Source: Maricaulis salignorans (GTDB lineage Bacteria; Pseudomonadota; Alphaproteobacteria; Caulobacterales; Maricaulaceae). From it: a DNA stretch of 64,000 nucleotides. Made by a program: the position numbers and the translations under genes. Below are positions 7,631 through 17,068 of the stretch, piece by piece. The stretch lies in assembly GCF_900103475.1 (NCBI RefSeq), contig NZ_FNHG01000007.1:1-64000 (forward strand), written 5' to 3'. The notes under the pieces are model-generated. The model made no database searches and was not told the origin of the DNA. It saw only the letters and a list, made by a program, of their open reading frames with translations. Numbering within the stretch: position 1 is the stretch's first letter; every line of letters starts with the position of its first letter.

Positions 7631-8290
7631 TCACCGGAATTTCCAGACCTTGGCATAACGCACTTCCCGGTCTTCCAGATCGCGGGTCACCGGGACGGTA
7701 TATTCGGCCAGCTTGTCCAGCCGGTCCTGGGGCAGGAAGGAGCGTCCGGGATCGCCGATCAAGACAGTGGCGCCGCGCCGTGCCAGGTCCTGCAACCAGC
7801 CACCGATCAGCCGCGCCGGAGCGTCCTCATAGAAGACATCGCCGGCGAGCACGACATCCCAGCCCTCATCTGTGCCGACCAGGTCGCCGAGCCGGGTTTC
7901 CAGCGTGACGGCATTGGCGGCGGCATTGGCCTCGATGGCGGCGATGGCGAATGTGTCGAGTTCGCAGGCCAGGACTGACGCAGCGCCGGCCTGCATCGCG
8001 GCAATGCCTGAGACCGCGCCGCCGGCGGCAAAGTCGAGCACGCGCTGGCCGGTCACGATTTGCGGATTGTCGAGGCAATAACGCGCCAGCGCCTGGCCAC
8101 CGGCCCAGGCGAAGGCCCAGAAGGGCGGCGGCAGGCCCATCGCGCCCAGAGCCTCTTCGGTCTGTTCCCAGATCGCCACGGTCTCGACCGCCAGGTGGAG
8201 CTGGATTTCCGGGACCAGGGGCGGCGCCATCAGGGCCGTATGGGCACGAACGAAGGCGACGGGGTCGAGGCTCTCGCTCATCGGGTCCAT
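7631..8290 (-). CDS. class I SAM-dependent methyltransferase (METTL20/nicotinamide N-methyltransferase-like)
   Basis: A 219-residue Rossmann-fold methyltransferase. Motif I is VLDFAAGGAVSGIAAMQAGA near residue 83, and LAGDVFYEDAPA near 150 fits the post-motif region of the protein-lysine methyltransferases related to METTL20 (which modify ETF beta) and PrmA-like enzymes. The substrate is not certain; an ETF beta target is only suggested by family resemblance. Its ATG directly follows the ubiA stop codon reading on the plus strand (ubiA ends at 8291), so it heads toward the end of a ubiA operon and is probably co-transcribed and translationally coupled. Confidence 0.85.
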   Translation of the reverse strand: MDPMSESLDPVAFVRAHTALMAPPLVPEIQLHLAVETVAIWEQTEEALGAMGLPPPFWAFAWAGGQALARYCLDNPQIVTGQRVLDFAAGGAVSGIAAMQAGAASVLACELDTFAIAAIEANAAANAVTLETRLGDLVGTDEGWDVVLAGDVFYEDAPARLIGGWLQDLARRGATVLIGDPGRSFLPQDRLDKLAEYTVPVTRDLEDREVRYAKVWKFR

Positions 8291-9217
8291 TCAGAGCAGG
8301 GCGGCGAGGGCGAAGGTCGCGACCAGCAAAAGCCCGGCCGTCCGGTTGGACTTGAAGATCGCCAGGCATTGGTCGCCATTCTCGATATCGAGCAGACGGA
8401 CCTGGTTGAACAGGTGCGCTGTATAGAGCGTGTAAGGGATCACCACCCAGGGCGTTGCCGCACTGAGCCAGATCGCGAGGCCGACGAGCACGGCATTGAC
8501 ACCGTAGAAGCCGGCGACCCAGAGCTGCGAATTATCGCCGAACAGGCGGGCGGTGGATTTGACCCCGACCAGGGCGTCATCTTCGACATCCTGGTGCGCA
8601 TAGATGGTGTCATAGCCGAGCGTCCAGCACACCGCCGCGGCATAGAGGACCAGCACGGTGAAATCGATCTGCCCCGTCGCAGCGATATAGGCGACGGGAA
8701 TACCCCAGTTGAAGGTCAGGCCCAGCCAGGCCTGCGGCCACCAGGTGATGCGCTTCATGAAAGGGTAGGCCGCCACCAGCAGCAGGGCGGCGAGCCCGAC
8801 CCCGATCGCCGGTAGCGGGAATTGCACGAGCACGAGCAGACCGACGGCCGCCTGGGCGGCGACGAAGAGCCAGGCCTGTTTCAGTGTCACCGTCGCGGCC
8901 GGCAGGGGCCGGTTGGCGGTGCGGGCAATGCGGGCATCGAGATCGCGGTCGACGATATCATTATAGGTGCAGCCGGCGCCGCGCATTGCCACCGCGCCGA
9001 TCGCGAACAGCACCGCATACCAGAGATCGATCCAGCCCAGCCCCTGGCCGATCCGCGCCAGCATCAGGCCGTGCCAGCAAGGCAGGCCGAGCAGCCAGAA
9101 GCCGATCGGACGGTCATAGCGCGCCAGGCGCAGATAGGGGCGCAGCGCCGCCGGCGCTGTATCTACCCAACTGCTTGGAAGGGAGTCTGCGACTCGCCGA
9201 TCGAAATTCAATTGCAT
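8291..9217 (-). CDS. ubiA: 4-hydroxybenzoate polyprenyltransferase
   Basis: A 308-residue integral membrane prenyltransferase joining the polyprenyl chain to 4-hydroxybenzoate in ubiquinone synthesis. The first Asp-rich motif is NDIVDRDLDARIARTANRP (Mg-diphosphate binding), and the second is YDTIYAHQDVEDD. Eight or nine hydrophobic helices are evident. The start at 9217 (MQLNFDRRVADS) leaves an 79-base gap to the divergent rsmE. Later steps are represented by ubiD nearby and the chain-building enzyme at 62263-63294. Confidence 0.95.
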   Translation of the reverse strand: MQLNFDRRVADSLPSSWVDTAPAALRPYLRLARYDRPIGFWLLGLPCWHGLMLARIGQGLGWIDLWYAVLFAIGAVAMRGAGCTYNDIVDRDLDARIARTANRPLPAATVTLKQAWLFVAAQAAVGLLVLVQFPLPAIGVGLAALLLVAAYPFMKRITWWPQAWLGLTFNWGIPVAYIAATGQIDFTVLVLYAAAVCWTLGYDTIYAHQDVEDDALVGVKSTARLFGDNSQLWVAGFYGVNAVLVGLAIWLSAATPWVVIPYTLYTAHLFNQVRLLDIENGDQCLAIFKSNRTAGLLLVATFALAALL

Positions 9218-9296
9218 CCGCAAAGGTGTGACAAAGCCGGACGGCCAATTCAAGGCAGGCTTGACGGCAAGACGCAGTGCCGCCAAAGCCAAGGGC

Positions 9297-10061
9297 ATGT
9301 CGACCGATCCACGCCTCTTCCTCGATTCGCCCTTCGCTGCCGCAGCCCGTCTCGCCCTGAGCCGGGAGGATACGCATTACATCCTCAATGTGATGCGGCG
9401 CGGCGAGGGCGATGGTGTGCGCCTGTTCAATGGCCGTGATGGCGAATGGACGGCCCGGATCGCGGACCCGCATCGCAAGGGCGCCATCCTCGAACTGGTC
9501 GCCCAGACCCGGGCGCAAACCAGCGTGCCGGATCTGTGGCTGCTCTTTGCACCGGTCAAACGGCAGAAGACCGATCTGATTGTCGAGAAGGCCACCGAGC
9601 TGGGTGTGCGCGAAATCCATCCCGTCACCACGCGCCGCACCCAGGCCGACCGCAGCAAGCCGGAACGCTTCCACATTATCGCCAAGGAAGCGGCCGAGCA
9701 GACCGAACGCCTCGACCTGCCGGAAATCGTGCCGATTGAACGGCTTGAGCGCGTGCTCGATGGCTGGGATCCGGCGCGCATTCTGTATTATTGCGATGAG
9801 GCTGGCGATGATGATGGCGAGCCCTGGGGCGGGAATGCCGGCCGCGCCGGGCCGATGCTGGATGTATTGCGGGCCGACCCGGCAGGTCCTGCAGCCCTGA
9901 TGATCGGGCCCGAGGGCGGGTTTGCGCCGGAAGAACGCACCCGTTTGCGCCAGCTCGATTTCGTTCGCGCTGTTTCGCTGGGGCCGCGCATTTTGCGTGC
10001 CGAGACAGCGGTTATCGCGGCGCTCTCCCTGTGGCAGGCTGTGCGCGGCGACTGGGGCTGA
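9297..10061 (+). CDS. rsmE: 16S rRNA (uracil1498-N3)-methyltransferase RsmE
   Basis: A 254-residue SPOUT-class methyltransferase that modifies U1498 of 16S rRNA. The N-terminal PUA-like part (HYILNVMRRGEGDGVRLFNG) and the SPOUT knot (MIGPEGGFAPEER, then SLGPRILRAETAVIAALS) are both complete. It is divergent from ubiA. ATG 9297 is chosen because the family N-terminus begins there; the frame stays open upstream to 9228. Confidence 0.95.
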   Translation: MSTDPRLFLDSPFAAAARLALSREDTHYILNVMRRGEGDGVRLFNGRDGEWTARIADPHRKGAILELVAQTRAQTSVPDLWLLFAPVKRQKTDLIVEKATELGVREIHPVTTRRTQADRSKPERFHIIAKEAAEQTERLDLPEIVPIERLERVLDGWDPARILYYCDEAGDDDGEPWGGNAGRAGPMLDVLRADPAGPAALMIGPEGGFAPEERTRLRQLDFVRAVSLGPRILRAETAVIAALSLWQAVRGDWG

Positions 10062-10172
10062 TCGTCACGTCCGCGTGAAACGCAGACCCTCGCCCTTGTT
10101 CTCTGCCTCTCACCTCCATATTTGAAACCTGAATTGTTTCACGCAGATTGTTTTGCGATCGGGGGCCTTGGG

Positions 10173-11549
10173 ATGAGCGGCACGTATAATCAGGGCGGCG
10201 AAGGTGCTCCCATCGAACATAGCGACCAGCTGGCCGCCTATCTCGCCGCCGGCTGCAAGCCGCGCGAGACCTTCCGCATCGGTACCGAGCACGAAAAATT
10301 CGGCTTCGCCCTGAAGGATCACACGCCCATTCCCTATGCCGGCGACGGGCCGAGCGTGAAGAAAATGCTCGAGGGCCTGATCCGCTTCGGCTGGGAGCGC
10401 GTCGAGGAAGACGACAAGCTGGTGGCGCTCAAGCGCGATTCCGCTTCCATCACGCTGGAGCCCGGTGGCCAGTTCGAATTATCAGGCGCGCCGCTGGAAA
10501 CGGTCCACCAGACCTGCGCCGAAGTGAATCTCCACCTGACCGAAGTGCGCGAAGTCGCCGATGAAATCGGTGCCGGTTTTCTTGGCCTCGGCTTTTCGCC
10601 GAAATGGTCACTGGACGAAACGCCGATGATGCCCAAGGCCCGCTACGGGCTGATGAAGGCCTATATGCCCAAGGTCGGCACGATGGGGCATCAGATGATG
10701 TTCCGCTCCTGCACCGTCCAGACCAATCTCGACTTCTCGAGCGAAGCCGACATGATCAAGAAATTCCGCGTCTCGCTGGCGCTGCAGCCGCTGGCGACGG
10801 CGCTGTTTGCCAATTCGCCGTTCAAGGATGGCGCGCTCAACGGCTATCTCTCCTATCGCGGCCATGTCTGGACCGACACCGACAATCATCGCACCGGCAT
10901 GCTGCCCTTCGTGTTCGACGAAGGCATGAGCTTTCAGCGCTATGTCGACTGGGTGCTCGATGTGCCGATGTATTTCGTCAAGCGTGGTGGTCAATATCTC
11001 GACGCGACCGGCCAGAGCTTCCGTGACTTCCTCGATGGCCGCTTGCCGGCCCTGCCGGGCGAAAAGCCGGTGATCAGCGATTGGGAAGACCATATCGGCA
11101 CCATGTTCCCGGAAGTGCGCCTGAAGACTTTCCTGGAAATGCGCGGGGCCGATAGCGGCCCATGGAATACGCTCTGCGCCCTGCCGGCCTTCTGGGTCGG
11201 GCTCCTGTATGATGACACGGCGCTGGATGCCGCCTGGGATCTGGTCAAGGGCTGGAGCGCCGATCAGCGCGACGGCATGCGCCTGGCCGCCGCCGTTCAC
11301 GGCATGCGCGCGGGCTATGATGGCGACCGTTCGATGCAGGATCTGGCGAAGGAAGTCCTGGCGATTTCCCGCGCCGGTCTCAATGCCCGGGCGCGCCTGA
11401 ATAATTACGGCGAGAACGAAGCCCACTTCCTCGATGATCTCGACGAGATCGCCGCCTCCGGCGTAACCCGCGCGGATCAGCTGATCGAGCGTTTCAAGGG
11501 GGAGTGGAAAGCTTCGATCGAACCGGTCTTCACCGAGTGCGCCTACTAG
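10173..11549 (+). CDS. gshA: glutamate-cysteine ligase (alphaproteobacterial/plant type)
   Basis: A 458-residue ATP-dependent ligase making gamma-glutamylcysteine, the first step of glutathione synthesis. The family hallmarks FRIGTEHEKFGF near residue 35, ITLEPGGQFELSGAP near 100 and PKVGTMGHQMMFRSCTVQTN near 165 identify the plant-like GshA group common in alphaproteobacteria rather than the enterobacterial form. Cys residues involved in redox control of the plant enzymes cannot be matched confidently. The start is ATG 10173; an in-frame TTG lies further upstream. gshB is not in the window. Confidence 0.95.
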   Translation: MSGTYNQGGEGAPIEHSDQLAAYLAAGCKPRETFRIGTEHEKFGFALKDHTPIPYAGDGPSVKKMLEGLIRFGWERVEEDDKLVALKRDSASITLEPGGQFELSGAPLETVHQTCAEVNLHLTEVREVADEIGAGFLGLGFSPKWSLDETPMMPKARYGLMKAYMPKVGTMGHQMMFRSCTVQTNLDFSSEADMIKKFRVSLALQPLATALFANSPFKDGALNGYLSYRGHVWTDTDNHRTGMLPFVFDEGMSFQRYVDWVLDVPMYFVKRGGQYLDATGQSFRDFLDGRLPALPGEKPVISDWEDHIGTMFPEVRLKTFLEMRGADSGPWNTLCALPAFWVGLLYDDTALDAAWDLVKGWSADQRDGMRLAAAVHGMRAGYDGDRSMQDLAKEVLAISRAGLNARARLNNYGENEAHFLDDLDEIAASGVTRADQLIERFKGEWKASIEPVFTECAY

Positions 11550-11567
11550 GTTTTTGCCGCCTTCACG

Positions 11568-11582
11568 TAGATTTGTAATCTA
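11568..11582. promoter_or_regulatory. short perfect dyad in the peptide-transporter leader
   Basis: TAGATT-tgt-AATCTA is a perfect 6-bp dyad with a 3-base centre, 104 bases before the GTG start of the POT transporter. It is AT-rich in a GC-rich setting, so it could be an operator; no known regulator is recognised. Confidence 0.3.
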
Positions 11583-11685
11583 GATGAATGACGCAAGCGG
11601 CAACTGAGACTTGAGCCTTCCCCTTTGCCGTGGTCAATTGCGGCAATATTTTGACCCGCATCAAGCGGGAAAAGGGGAGGTTTGC

Positions 11686-13494
11686 GTGACTGATACCAAT
11701 GCCACGCCGTCGACGGGGTCTGCGGACACGTCATTCTTTGGTCACCCGAAAGGGTTGGCGATTCTGTTTATGACCGAGATGTGGGAGCGCTTTTCCTATT
11801 ACGGGATGCGTGGCCTGCTGGTTATTTACCTGACTCAGCATTTCCTGTTCTCTGACGAACGTTCGACCCTGATCTATGGTGCCTATACGGCGCTGGTCTA
11901 TGTCATGACGATCATTGGCGGCACGCTCGCTGACCGATATCTCGGGCAGCGAAAGGCGGTCACATTCGGCGCCATTCTTCTGGTCTTCGGCCATGGGATG
12001 ATGGCGTTTGAAGGCGAAGGCTCGCGCGAGATCTTCACCTATGACGGCGCCGCCTACGAGTTCACGCTCGATGGCCGCGGCGGCGATGCCAATCAGCTGA
12101 TCGTTTCCGAGACGGGCCAGTCCCTGATCACGTTCGAGGATGAAGGCACCCGCCTTGTCATCGCTGATCCGGACGCGGTTGGCCTGCCTGCAGAGCTGCC
12201 ATTCTCCAGCGATATGACCCGTGTCGAGCAGGATCCGCTCTACGTCAATATCCTCTACTTCGCCCTGGCCCTGATCATCGCCGGCGTCGGCTTCCTGAAA
12301 GCCAATATCTCCACCATTGTCGGCGCGCTCTACGGGCTCGGCGATACACGGCGCGATTCCGGCTTCACCCTGTTCTATATGGGCATCAATATGGGCGCCT
12401 TCCTATCGTCGGTCACCGTCGGCATTATCGGGATCGTCTATGGCTGGGCCTGGGGCTTCGGCCTTGCCGGTATCGGCATGTTGCTCGGCCTGTTCACCTT
12501 CCTCTTCTTCCAGAGCTGGCTGGGTGGCCGCGCAGAGCCGCCAAATCCTGAAAAGCTCAAGGAAAAAGTGTTCGGACCGATCAATGTCGAGATGGCCTGT
12601 TATCTGGCCGGCCTGGGCATTATCGGCGTTGCCATGCTCGCCGTGATGAACCCGGAATATATGGGCGGCATTCTCGGCCCGCTGGGCGTGATCATGTTCG
12701 TCGTACTGGTCGGTTACGCGCTGCTGAAAACCAAGGGTTCGGAACAAGGCAAGATGTTTGCGGCGATCTATTTCGTGCTGGCACAGATCCCGTTCTGGGC
12801 CCTGTTCGAGCAGGCCGGTTCGTCACTGACCCTGTTCACTGATCGTCTGGTGGATCGCACCATGTTCGGTGTTTCGGTCCCGTCCCCGGTCTTCCAGGGG
12901 CTCAATGCAGCTTTCATCTTCATCTTCGCACCGCTGATTGCCTGGCTGTGGATCTGGCTCGCCAAGCGCGGCCGCAATCCATCCACACCGGTCAAGTTCG
13001 CACTGGGTGTGTTCATGGCGGGCCTGGGCTTCTACGCCCTGGTGGGTGGCATGGGTGTCAGCGGCGGGACTGGCCTGACGGCCGTCTACTTCGTCTTCCT
13101 GATCTACTGGATCCACACCATGGGTGAGCTGATGCTCTCCCCGGTCGGATTGTCGGCGGTGACCAAATTGGCACCACCAGCGGTCGTCGGCATGACGATG
13201 GGCGCCTGGTTCCTGTATTCGGGCCTGTCCAACTTCCTTGCCGGTGTCATCGCCTCATCAACGGGTGCGGAAACCATTGGCGGTCAATTGACCGACGTGG
13301 CGGCTGCCAAGGCGACCTATATCGAGATCTACTCCCAGGTCGGTATGATCGCGATGGCGATCGCCGTGGTGATGCTTTTGATCTCGCCGATCATCAAGAA
13401 GATGATGGGCGATGCCGATGGCACGATGACGCCACATCCAACCGAGACTGAAGCCGGTGGTCAATCGATGGATCGCTCGTCCGGCGCCCCGTAG
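11686..13494 (+). CDS. POT/PTR2 family proton-dependent di/tripeptide transporter
   Basis: A 602-residue inner-membrane peptide/H+ symporter. The family signature EMWERFSYYGMRGLL is at about residues 31-45, and FLKANISTIVGALYG marks the second PTR2 signature. About 14 hydrophobic helices are visible. Residues about 109-184 form a hydrophilic, strand-rich insert (EGSREIFTYDGAAYEF and so on) between helices 3 and 4, which by topology would be periplasmic; most bacterial POTs have only a short loop there. The GTG start 11686 is chosen because GGGGAGG sits 5 bases upstream. A strong terminator follows at 13521. Confidence 0.93.
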   Translation: MTDTNATPSTGSADTSFFGHPKGLAILFMTEMWERFSYYGMRGLLVIYLTQHFLFSDERSTLIYGAYTALVYVMTIIGGTLADRYLGQRKAVTFGAILLVFGHGMMAFEGEGSREIFTYDGAAYEFTLDGRGGDANQLIVSETGQSLITFEDEGTRLVIADPDAVGLPAELPFSSDMTRVEQDPLYVNILYFALALIIAGVGFLKANISTIVGALYGLGDTRRDSGFTLFYMGINMGAFLSSVTVGIIGIVYGWAWGFGLAGIGMLLGLFTFLFFQSWLGGRAEPPNPEKLKEKVFGPINVEMACYLAGLGIIGVAMLAVMNPEYMGGILGPLGVIMFVVLVGYALLKTKGSEQGKMFAAIYFVLAQIPFWALFEQAGSSLTLFTDRLVDRTMFGVSVPSPVFQGLNAAFIFIFAPLIAWLWIWLAKRGRNPSTPVKFALGVFMAGLGFYALVGGMGVSGGTGLTAVYFVFLIYWIHTMGELMLSPVGLSAVTKLAPPAVVGMTMGAWFLYSGLSNFLAGVIASSTGAETIGGQLTDVAAAKATYIEIYSQVGMIAMAIAVVMLLISPIIKKMMGDADGTMTPHPTETEAGGQSMDRSSGAP

Positions 13495-13520
13495 GGACTG
13501 GATCGGCACAAGACAAAGAA

Positions 13521-13553
13521 GGCCGCGGAGCGATTTGCTCCGCGGCCTTTTTT
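13521..13553 (+). terminator. rho-independent terminator after the peptide transporter
   Basis: An 11-bp GC-rich stem (13521-13531 with 13537-13547, loop gattt) is followed by six T residues. It lies 26 bases after the transporter stop and also separates it from the convergent protease gene. Confidence 0.92.
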
Positions 13554-13569
13554 CTGCCTGGGACGGGGA

Positions 13570-14559
13570 TTAGCGCCGGCCGCGCCGGTTGTCCGGTGCC
13601 TCGGCCTGTGCGCGGCCATTATCGCAGGCATCACGCGTTTCCGCGGCGCTGATCTCGAATACACCGGCTTCGCGGTCAACGGTGATGGTCGCGAATTGCA
13701 GGACGTCCATGCCGATCACCATGGCCGGCATCCGGCCCCAGTCGAGCGCCTCGAAAATATCGAGATCGGCCTGCAGGGCGGTGACTGAATTGAGACACAG
13801 ACCGCCCAGCTGCAGATTGCGCAGCACAACAGGCAGGGCCTCGGCCACCAGCTCGTTTTGCAGCCGGCCTTCGACACCATTGATATTATAGGTGACGCCG
13901 CCGCTATGGTGCTGAATCTGGTTGCGCAGCCGCTCATTGACCAGCGTCCGCGCGCTGCCGGAATCGATCAGGACCCGCACGCCACGCATGCCGCGCCTGA
14001 GTTCGGCCTGACCGATCAGGAGGCTTTGCGGAGAGACCCATCCATCGGCATGGTCCGGCGGGGCGCTGTCGAGCGTCAGCGTCGCTTCGGAGAAATTGAC
14101 CCTGTATCGGTGTGCAGGCAGGGCGTCGGCACCCAGCAGGCCCGCGACCGGGTGCGGCTGGCTGCGGTCGACCGGGATCACGACGCTGTTGAGGGACATC
14201 GGCGCCAGATCGGCGAAGCGCAGATCCTGCAAGGCGAAGCGTTCTGCCGAGAAGCGGGTCGTCAACGACTGGACGTCGCCATAATTCTCCCAGAGCGACT
14301 GGAAACCGAGCGCTTCGGCGACCGGTTGGGCGATCGCCGTGTGGCTCGCGCCGGTATCGAGCAGAAAAGTGTAGGGGCCGTTCGTGCCGATCTCGACATC
14401 GACCATCAAATGCCCGCTCGGTGCGCGTTCCAGTGTGACAGGATCAGCCAGGCCGGTGGCCGGGAGAAGGAGCGCGGCGGCGATGCCGGTCAGCAGAGCC
14501 TGGCGTGAGCGGCGGTCCAAGCGCGCGGGCGGCTGGGTCGGGCGTTCTTTCAATGGCAT
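13570..14559 (-). CDS. exported retropepsin-like aspartyl protease family protein
   Basis: A 329-residue protein with two aspartyl-protease-like half motifs, LLDTGASHTAI near residue 78 and VLIDSGSARTLV near residue 215. Two motifs in one chain mean a single-chain pseudo-dimer could form the active site. The N-terminus has a basic stretch (DRRSRQALLTG) before a hydrophobic segment ending ATGLADP, a Sec or possibly Tat signal peptide, so it is periplasmic. The start at 14559 has AGGA 7 bases upstream. Substrates of this bacterial family are largely unknown. It ends beside the terminator of the convergent transporter. Confidence 0.82.
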   Translation of the reverse strand: MPLKERPTQPPARLDRRSRQALLTGIAAALLLPATGLADPVTLERAPSGHLMVDVEIGTNGPYTFLLDTGASHTAIAQPVAEALGFQSLWENYGDVQSLTTRFSAERFALQDLRFADLAPMSLNSVVIPVDRSQPHPVAGLLGADALPAHRYRVNFSEATLTLDSAPPDHADGWVSPQSLLIGQAELRRGMRGVRVLIDSGSARTLVNERLRNQIQHHSGGVTYNINGVEGRLQNELVAEALPVVLRNLQLGGLCLNSVTALQADLDIFEALDWGRMPAMVIGMDVLQFATITVDREAGVFEISAAETRDACDNGRAQAEAPDNRRGRR

Positions 14560-14791
14560 CGGCGTGTCCTCGGATCGTGAGACGGGCCAGGGCAGCAAAG
14601 CGGTCGAACTCCCGGACCCGCCGCGTGCCGTGGCCGGTCGAACAGACATACAAGTCAGCCTTCCTGTCCGGATGGGTTCACGCTAGCCGTGAACCGGGCC
14701 GCGCGCCACACTTTGCCGGCCTGGCTCGCGCAGACGTGAACAGGGCAGGCGGGCCGGGGTGGCGGCCCGCCTGTCAGGTCGAGGCCGGGGG

Positions 14792-16909
14792 CTAGAAGGT
14801 TCCGCGTACCCGCAGATACCAGGTCGAGCCCGAGCTCCCGGTGCGATACTCGGTGCCTGTCACAAGGCCGGCCGCCCTGGAGCCGTCGTAGAAAACCCGC
14901 TCCCGCTTGTCGCCGGTATTGAGAACGCCATCGACGCCCAGCCGGGTGGTTACGCCGCCCCACCGGGTGGTCTCGATGTAAAGATCGAGATCGCCATCGG
15001 TATTGTCATAGAGGCGGAATTCCTGGGCGCGGTAGACCTCGCCATCGGAAACCCAGTGATAATCCCAGCCCCAGGCGAGCTGCTGCGCCGGGAAAGTCTG
15101 GCGGTAATCGAGGCCGAGTTCCCATTCGCGCGTGCCGGAGAAGGCGCGGTCCTGGCCGGTCAGCGGATCCTCGACATTGGTATTATACCACTCGCCGAAC
15201 ACGTCGATCACGGCATTGGTCAGGCCGATCGCATCGAGTGGTGTGGTCAGATTGGCGGTGACGCGCAGATTGGTGCCGTCGCCAATATTGCCCGGCGCAT
15301 CGAACACGCCGGTCGGTGTCGTGATCGGCACCCAGCCATCGAGATCCTCGATCCAGTCATAGCCGACCTGGAGCGAGAAGGAGCCGTCATCACCGAAGCG
15401 GCGTTCCCATTCGGCCTCCAGCGTCCAGGTGCGCTGGGGCACATAATCGGGATTGCCCAGGGTGGCGTTATTGTCGGCGATATCGACGGAGCTGGCGAAT
15501 TTGCCGAAATCCAGCTGGTCGACATCGCGCTGCGCGGTCAGGCGCAGCCGGTTCTGGTCGTCCTGGCGCCAGTTCAGCGTCAGGCTTGGCTTGGGATAGG
15601 CGAAGGAGCGCGACTGCTCGGAATCGCCGGTCTGCACGATTTCCGAGAATTCATAGCGCAGGCCGCTTTCCAGGCTGAGCCGTTCGCTGACCGTCCAGGT
15701 ATGATTGACGAAAATCTCGCTGCGCGTCTCCTCGACACGGGTATTGGCCACCGGCAGCACGACGGGCGTAACGGTCACGCCATCATCCTCGAACAGGGCC
15801 AGGCCGGTCGCGCGGGCATTGACCGCGATCTCGGCGCCAAATTCGAAAGCGTGACGCTCGTCCGGGGTCCAGGCGAGTGTCTGACGCAGGGCCGTTTCCT
15901 CGGTTTCGCCCTCGGCCTCGACGATGATGGCACCGAGAAAGCCCGACGCGGGATCATAGGTCTCATAGGCTTCCGGACCGTCATCCCAGGTCTCGCGGTC
16001 GGCGAGCGCCATTGTCTGGATGGAGAGGGTCGCGCTGAGCTCGCGGGCATAGCTCACCGAGCCGAGATAGGAATGGCCGTGATTGCCGGCCTCATTCTGC
16101 TCATAGCGCAGCGGCACATAGCCAGAGCCGGCCGGCGCGTCGATGAAGGAGACCTGGCTGTGCCGCCAGTCCCACGCATTGCCCTGGAGGTCGAAGCGAA
16201 GGCTGGACTCGGCATCGATCTGCCAGTTCAGCGAGAAGGAGGGCTCGACCTCGCGGTAATGGCGCTGGTCATTGTCGCGCTGGATTTCCACCAGGGCATC
16301 GCTGGCATCGTGCAGGGAGCGGCGGCGGTGGATCCGGTTGCCTTCCGTGCCGAAATCGAGGCCGAAGCTCAATTCAACCGGGCCTGCGACCGTGGCGTAG
16401 GAGATGATCCCGCGCGGCCCCAGCCGGCCCGATGGCGACAGCCGCAGGCGCGCGTCAAACGAGCCGGAATTGCCGGCGCCCTCGACCAGGATGATATTCA
16501 CCAGCCGCGAATGGCCGCGCATATTGTATTCCGGCAGGGCTTCCTGGATCAGTTCCAGTTGCTCGACATCGGCAATCGGGATGCGTTGCAGCACCGTGTC
16601 CAGCGACAGGGATTTATTGGACGGGCGGGTGCCATTGATCAGCACATTGCCGAAACTGTCGCCCAGGCCGCGCCGGCTGGTATCGCCATCGGACAGCGAA
16701 AAGCCGGGAATACGTTGCACCATGTCCAGCGCCGTGACCGGTGAGAACGGTTCGAAATAGGCCTTGCTGAATACCGAAAGACCGCTCTGGCTGTCCACGC
16801 CGGCGCTTTCGCTGGAAGTCGTCTCGGTTTCAGCGTCCGACCATGCCGGTGCGCCGATGGCCGCGAAACAGGCTGTGCTCGCGATTGCCGTTGTCCAAAT
16901 ATCTCGCAT
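14792..16909 (-). CDS. TonB-dependent outer membrane receptor
   Basis: A 705-residue protein with a cleavable signal peptide (residues 1-25, ending GAPAWSDA), an N-terminal plug (about 50-165: TALDMVQRIPGFSLSDGDTS, then VLINGTRPSNKSLS and DVEQLELIQEALPEY) and a strand-rich barrel with aromatic girdle residues, ending in YLRVRGTF with the C-terminal Phe usual for outer membrane proteins. The plug has no obvious carboxy-terminal-type extension or signalling domain. The ligand is unknown and no TonB/ExbBD genes are nearby. ATG 16909 is preferred to the upstream open frame because the signal peptide starts there. Its neighbours are an exported protease and TldD. Confidence 0.9.
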   Translation of the reverse strand: MRDIWTTAIASTACFAAIGAPAWSDAETETTSSESAGVDSQSGLSVFSKAYFEPFSPVTALDMVQRIPGFSLSDGDTSRRGLGDSFGNVLINGTRPSNKSLSLDTVLQRIPIADVEQLELIQEALPEYNMRGHSRLVNIILVEGAGNSGSFDARLRLSPSGRLGPRGIISYATVAGPVELSFGLDFGTEGNRIHRRRSLHDASDALVEIQRDNDQRHYREVEPSFSLNWQIDAESSLRFDLQGNAWDWRHSQVSFIDAPAGSGYVPLRYEQNEAGNHGHSYLGSVSYARELSATLSIQTMALADRETWDDGPEAYETYDPASGFLGAIIVEAEGETEETALRQTLAWTPDERHAFEFGAEIAVNARATGLALFEDDGVTVTPVVLPVANTRVEETRSEIFVNHTWTVSERLSLESGLRYEFSEIVQTGDSEQSRSFAYPKPSLTLNWRQDDQNRLRLTAQRDVDQLDFGKFASSVDIADNNATLGNPDYVPQRTWTLEAEWERRFGDDGSFSLQVGYDWIEDLDGWVPITTPTGVFDAPGNIGDGTNLRVTANLTTPLDAIGLTNAVIDVFGEWYNTNVEDPLTGQDRAFSGTREWELGLDYRQTFPAQQLAWGWDYHWVSDGEVYRAQEFRLYDNTDGDLDLYIETTRWGGVTTRLGVDGVLNTGDKRERVFYDGSRAAGLVTGTEYRTGSSGSTWYLRVRGTF

Positions 16910-17068
16910 ATGTCCCCACAAGATGCGCCTGCCCCAAACCATGAAGCGGGGATACCAATTGACCGCAAACCCGGCCACGTAACGATTGGTAATAAAACTC
17001 ACACAAATGCGCGCGGCGGCGCGTCGCGCCTGCCGTCACAGGGGCATCGCGCCAACATTGCTTTTCAG

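Noticed and set aside
10074-10143. CGTGAAAC and GTTTCACG, 8-bp inverted repeat around the gshA leader
   Set aside because: Arms are far apart (54 bases) and short, so chance is a good explanation.
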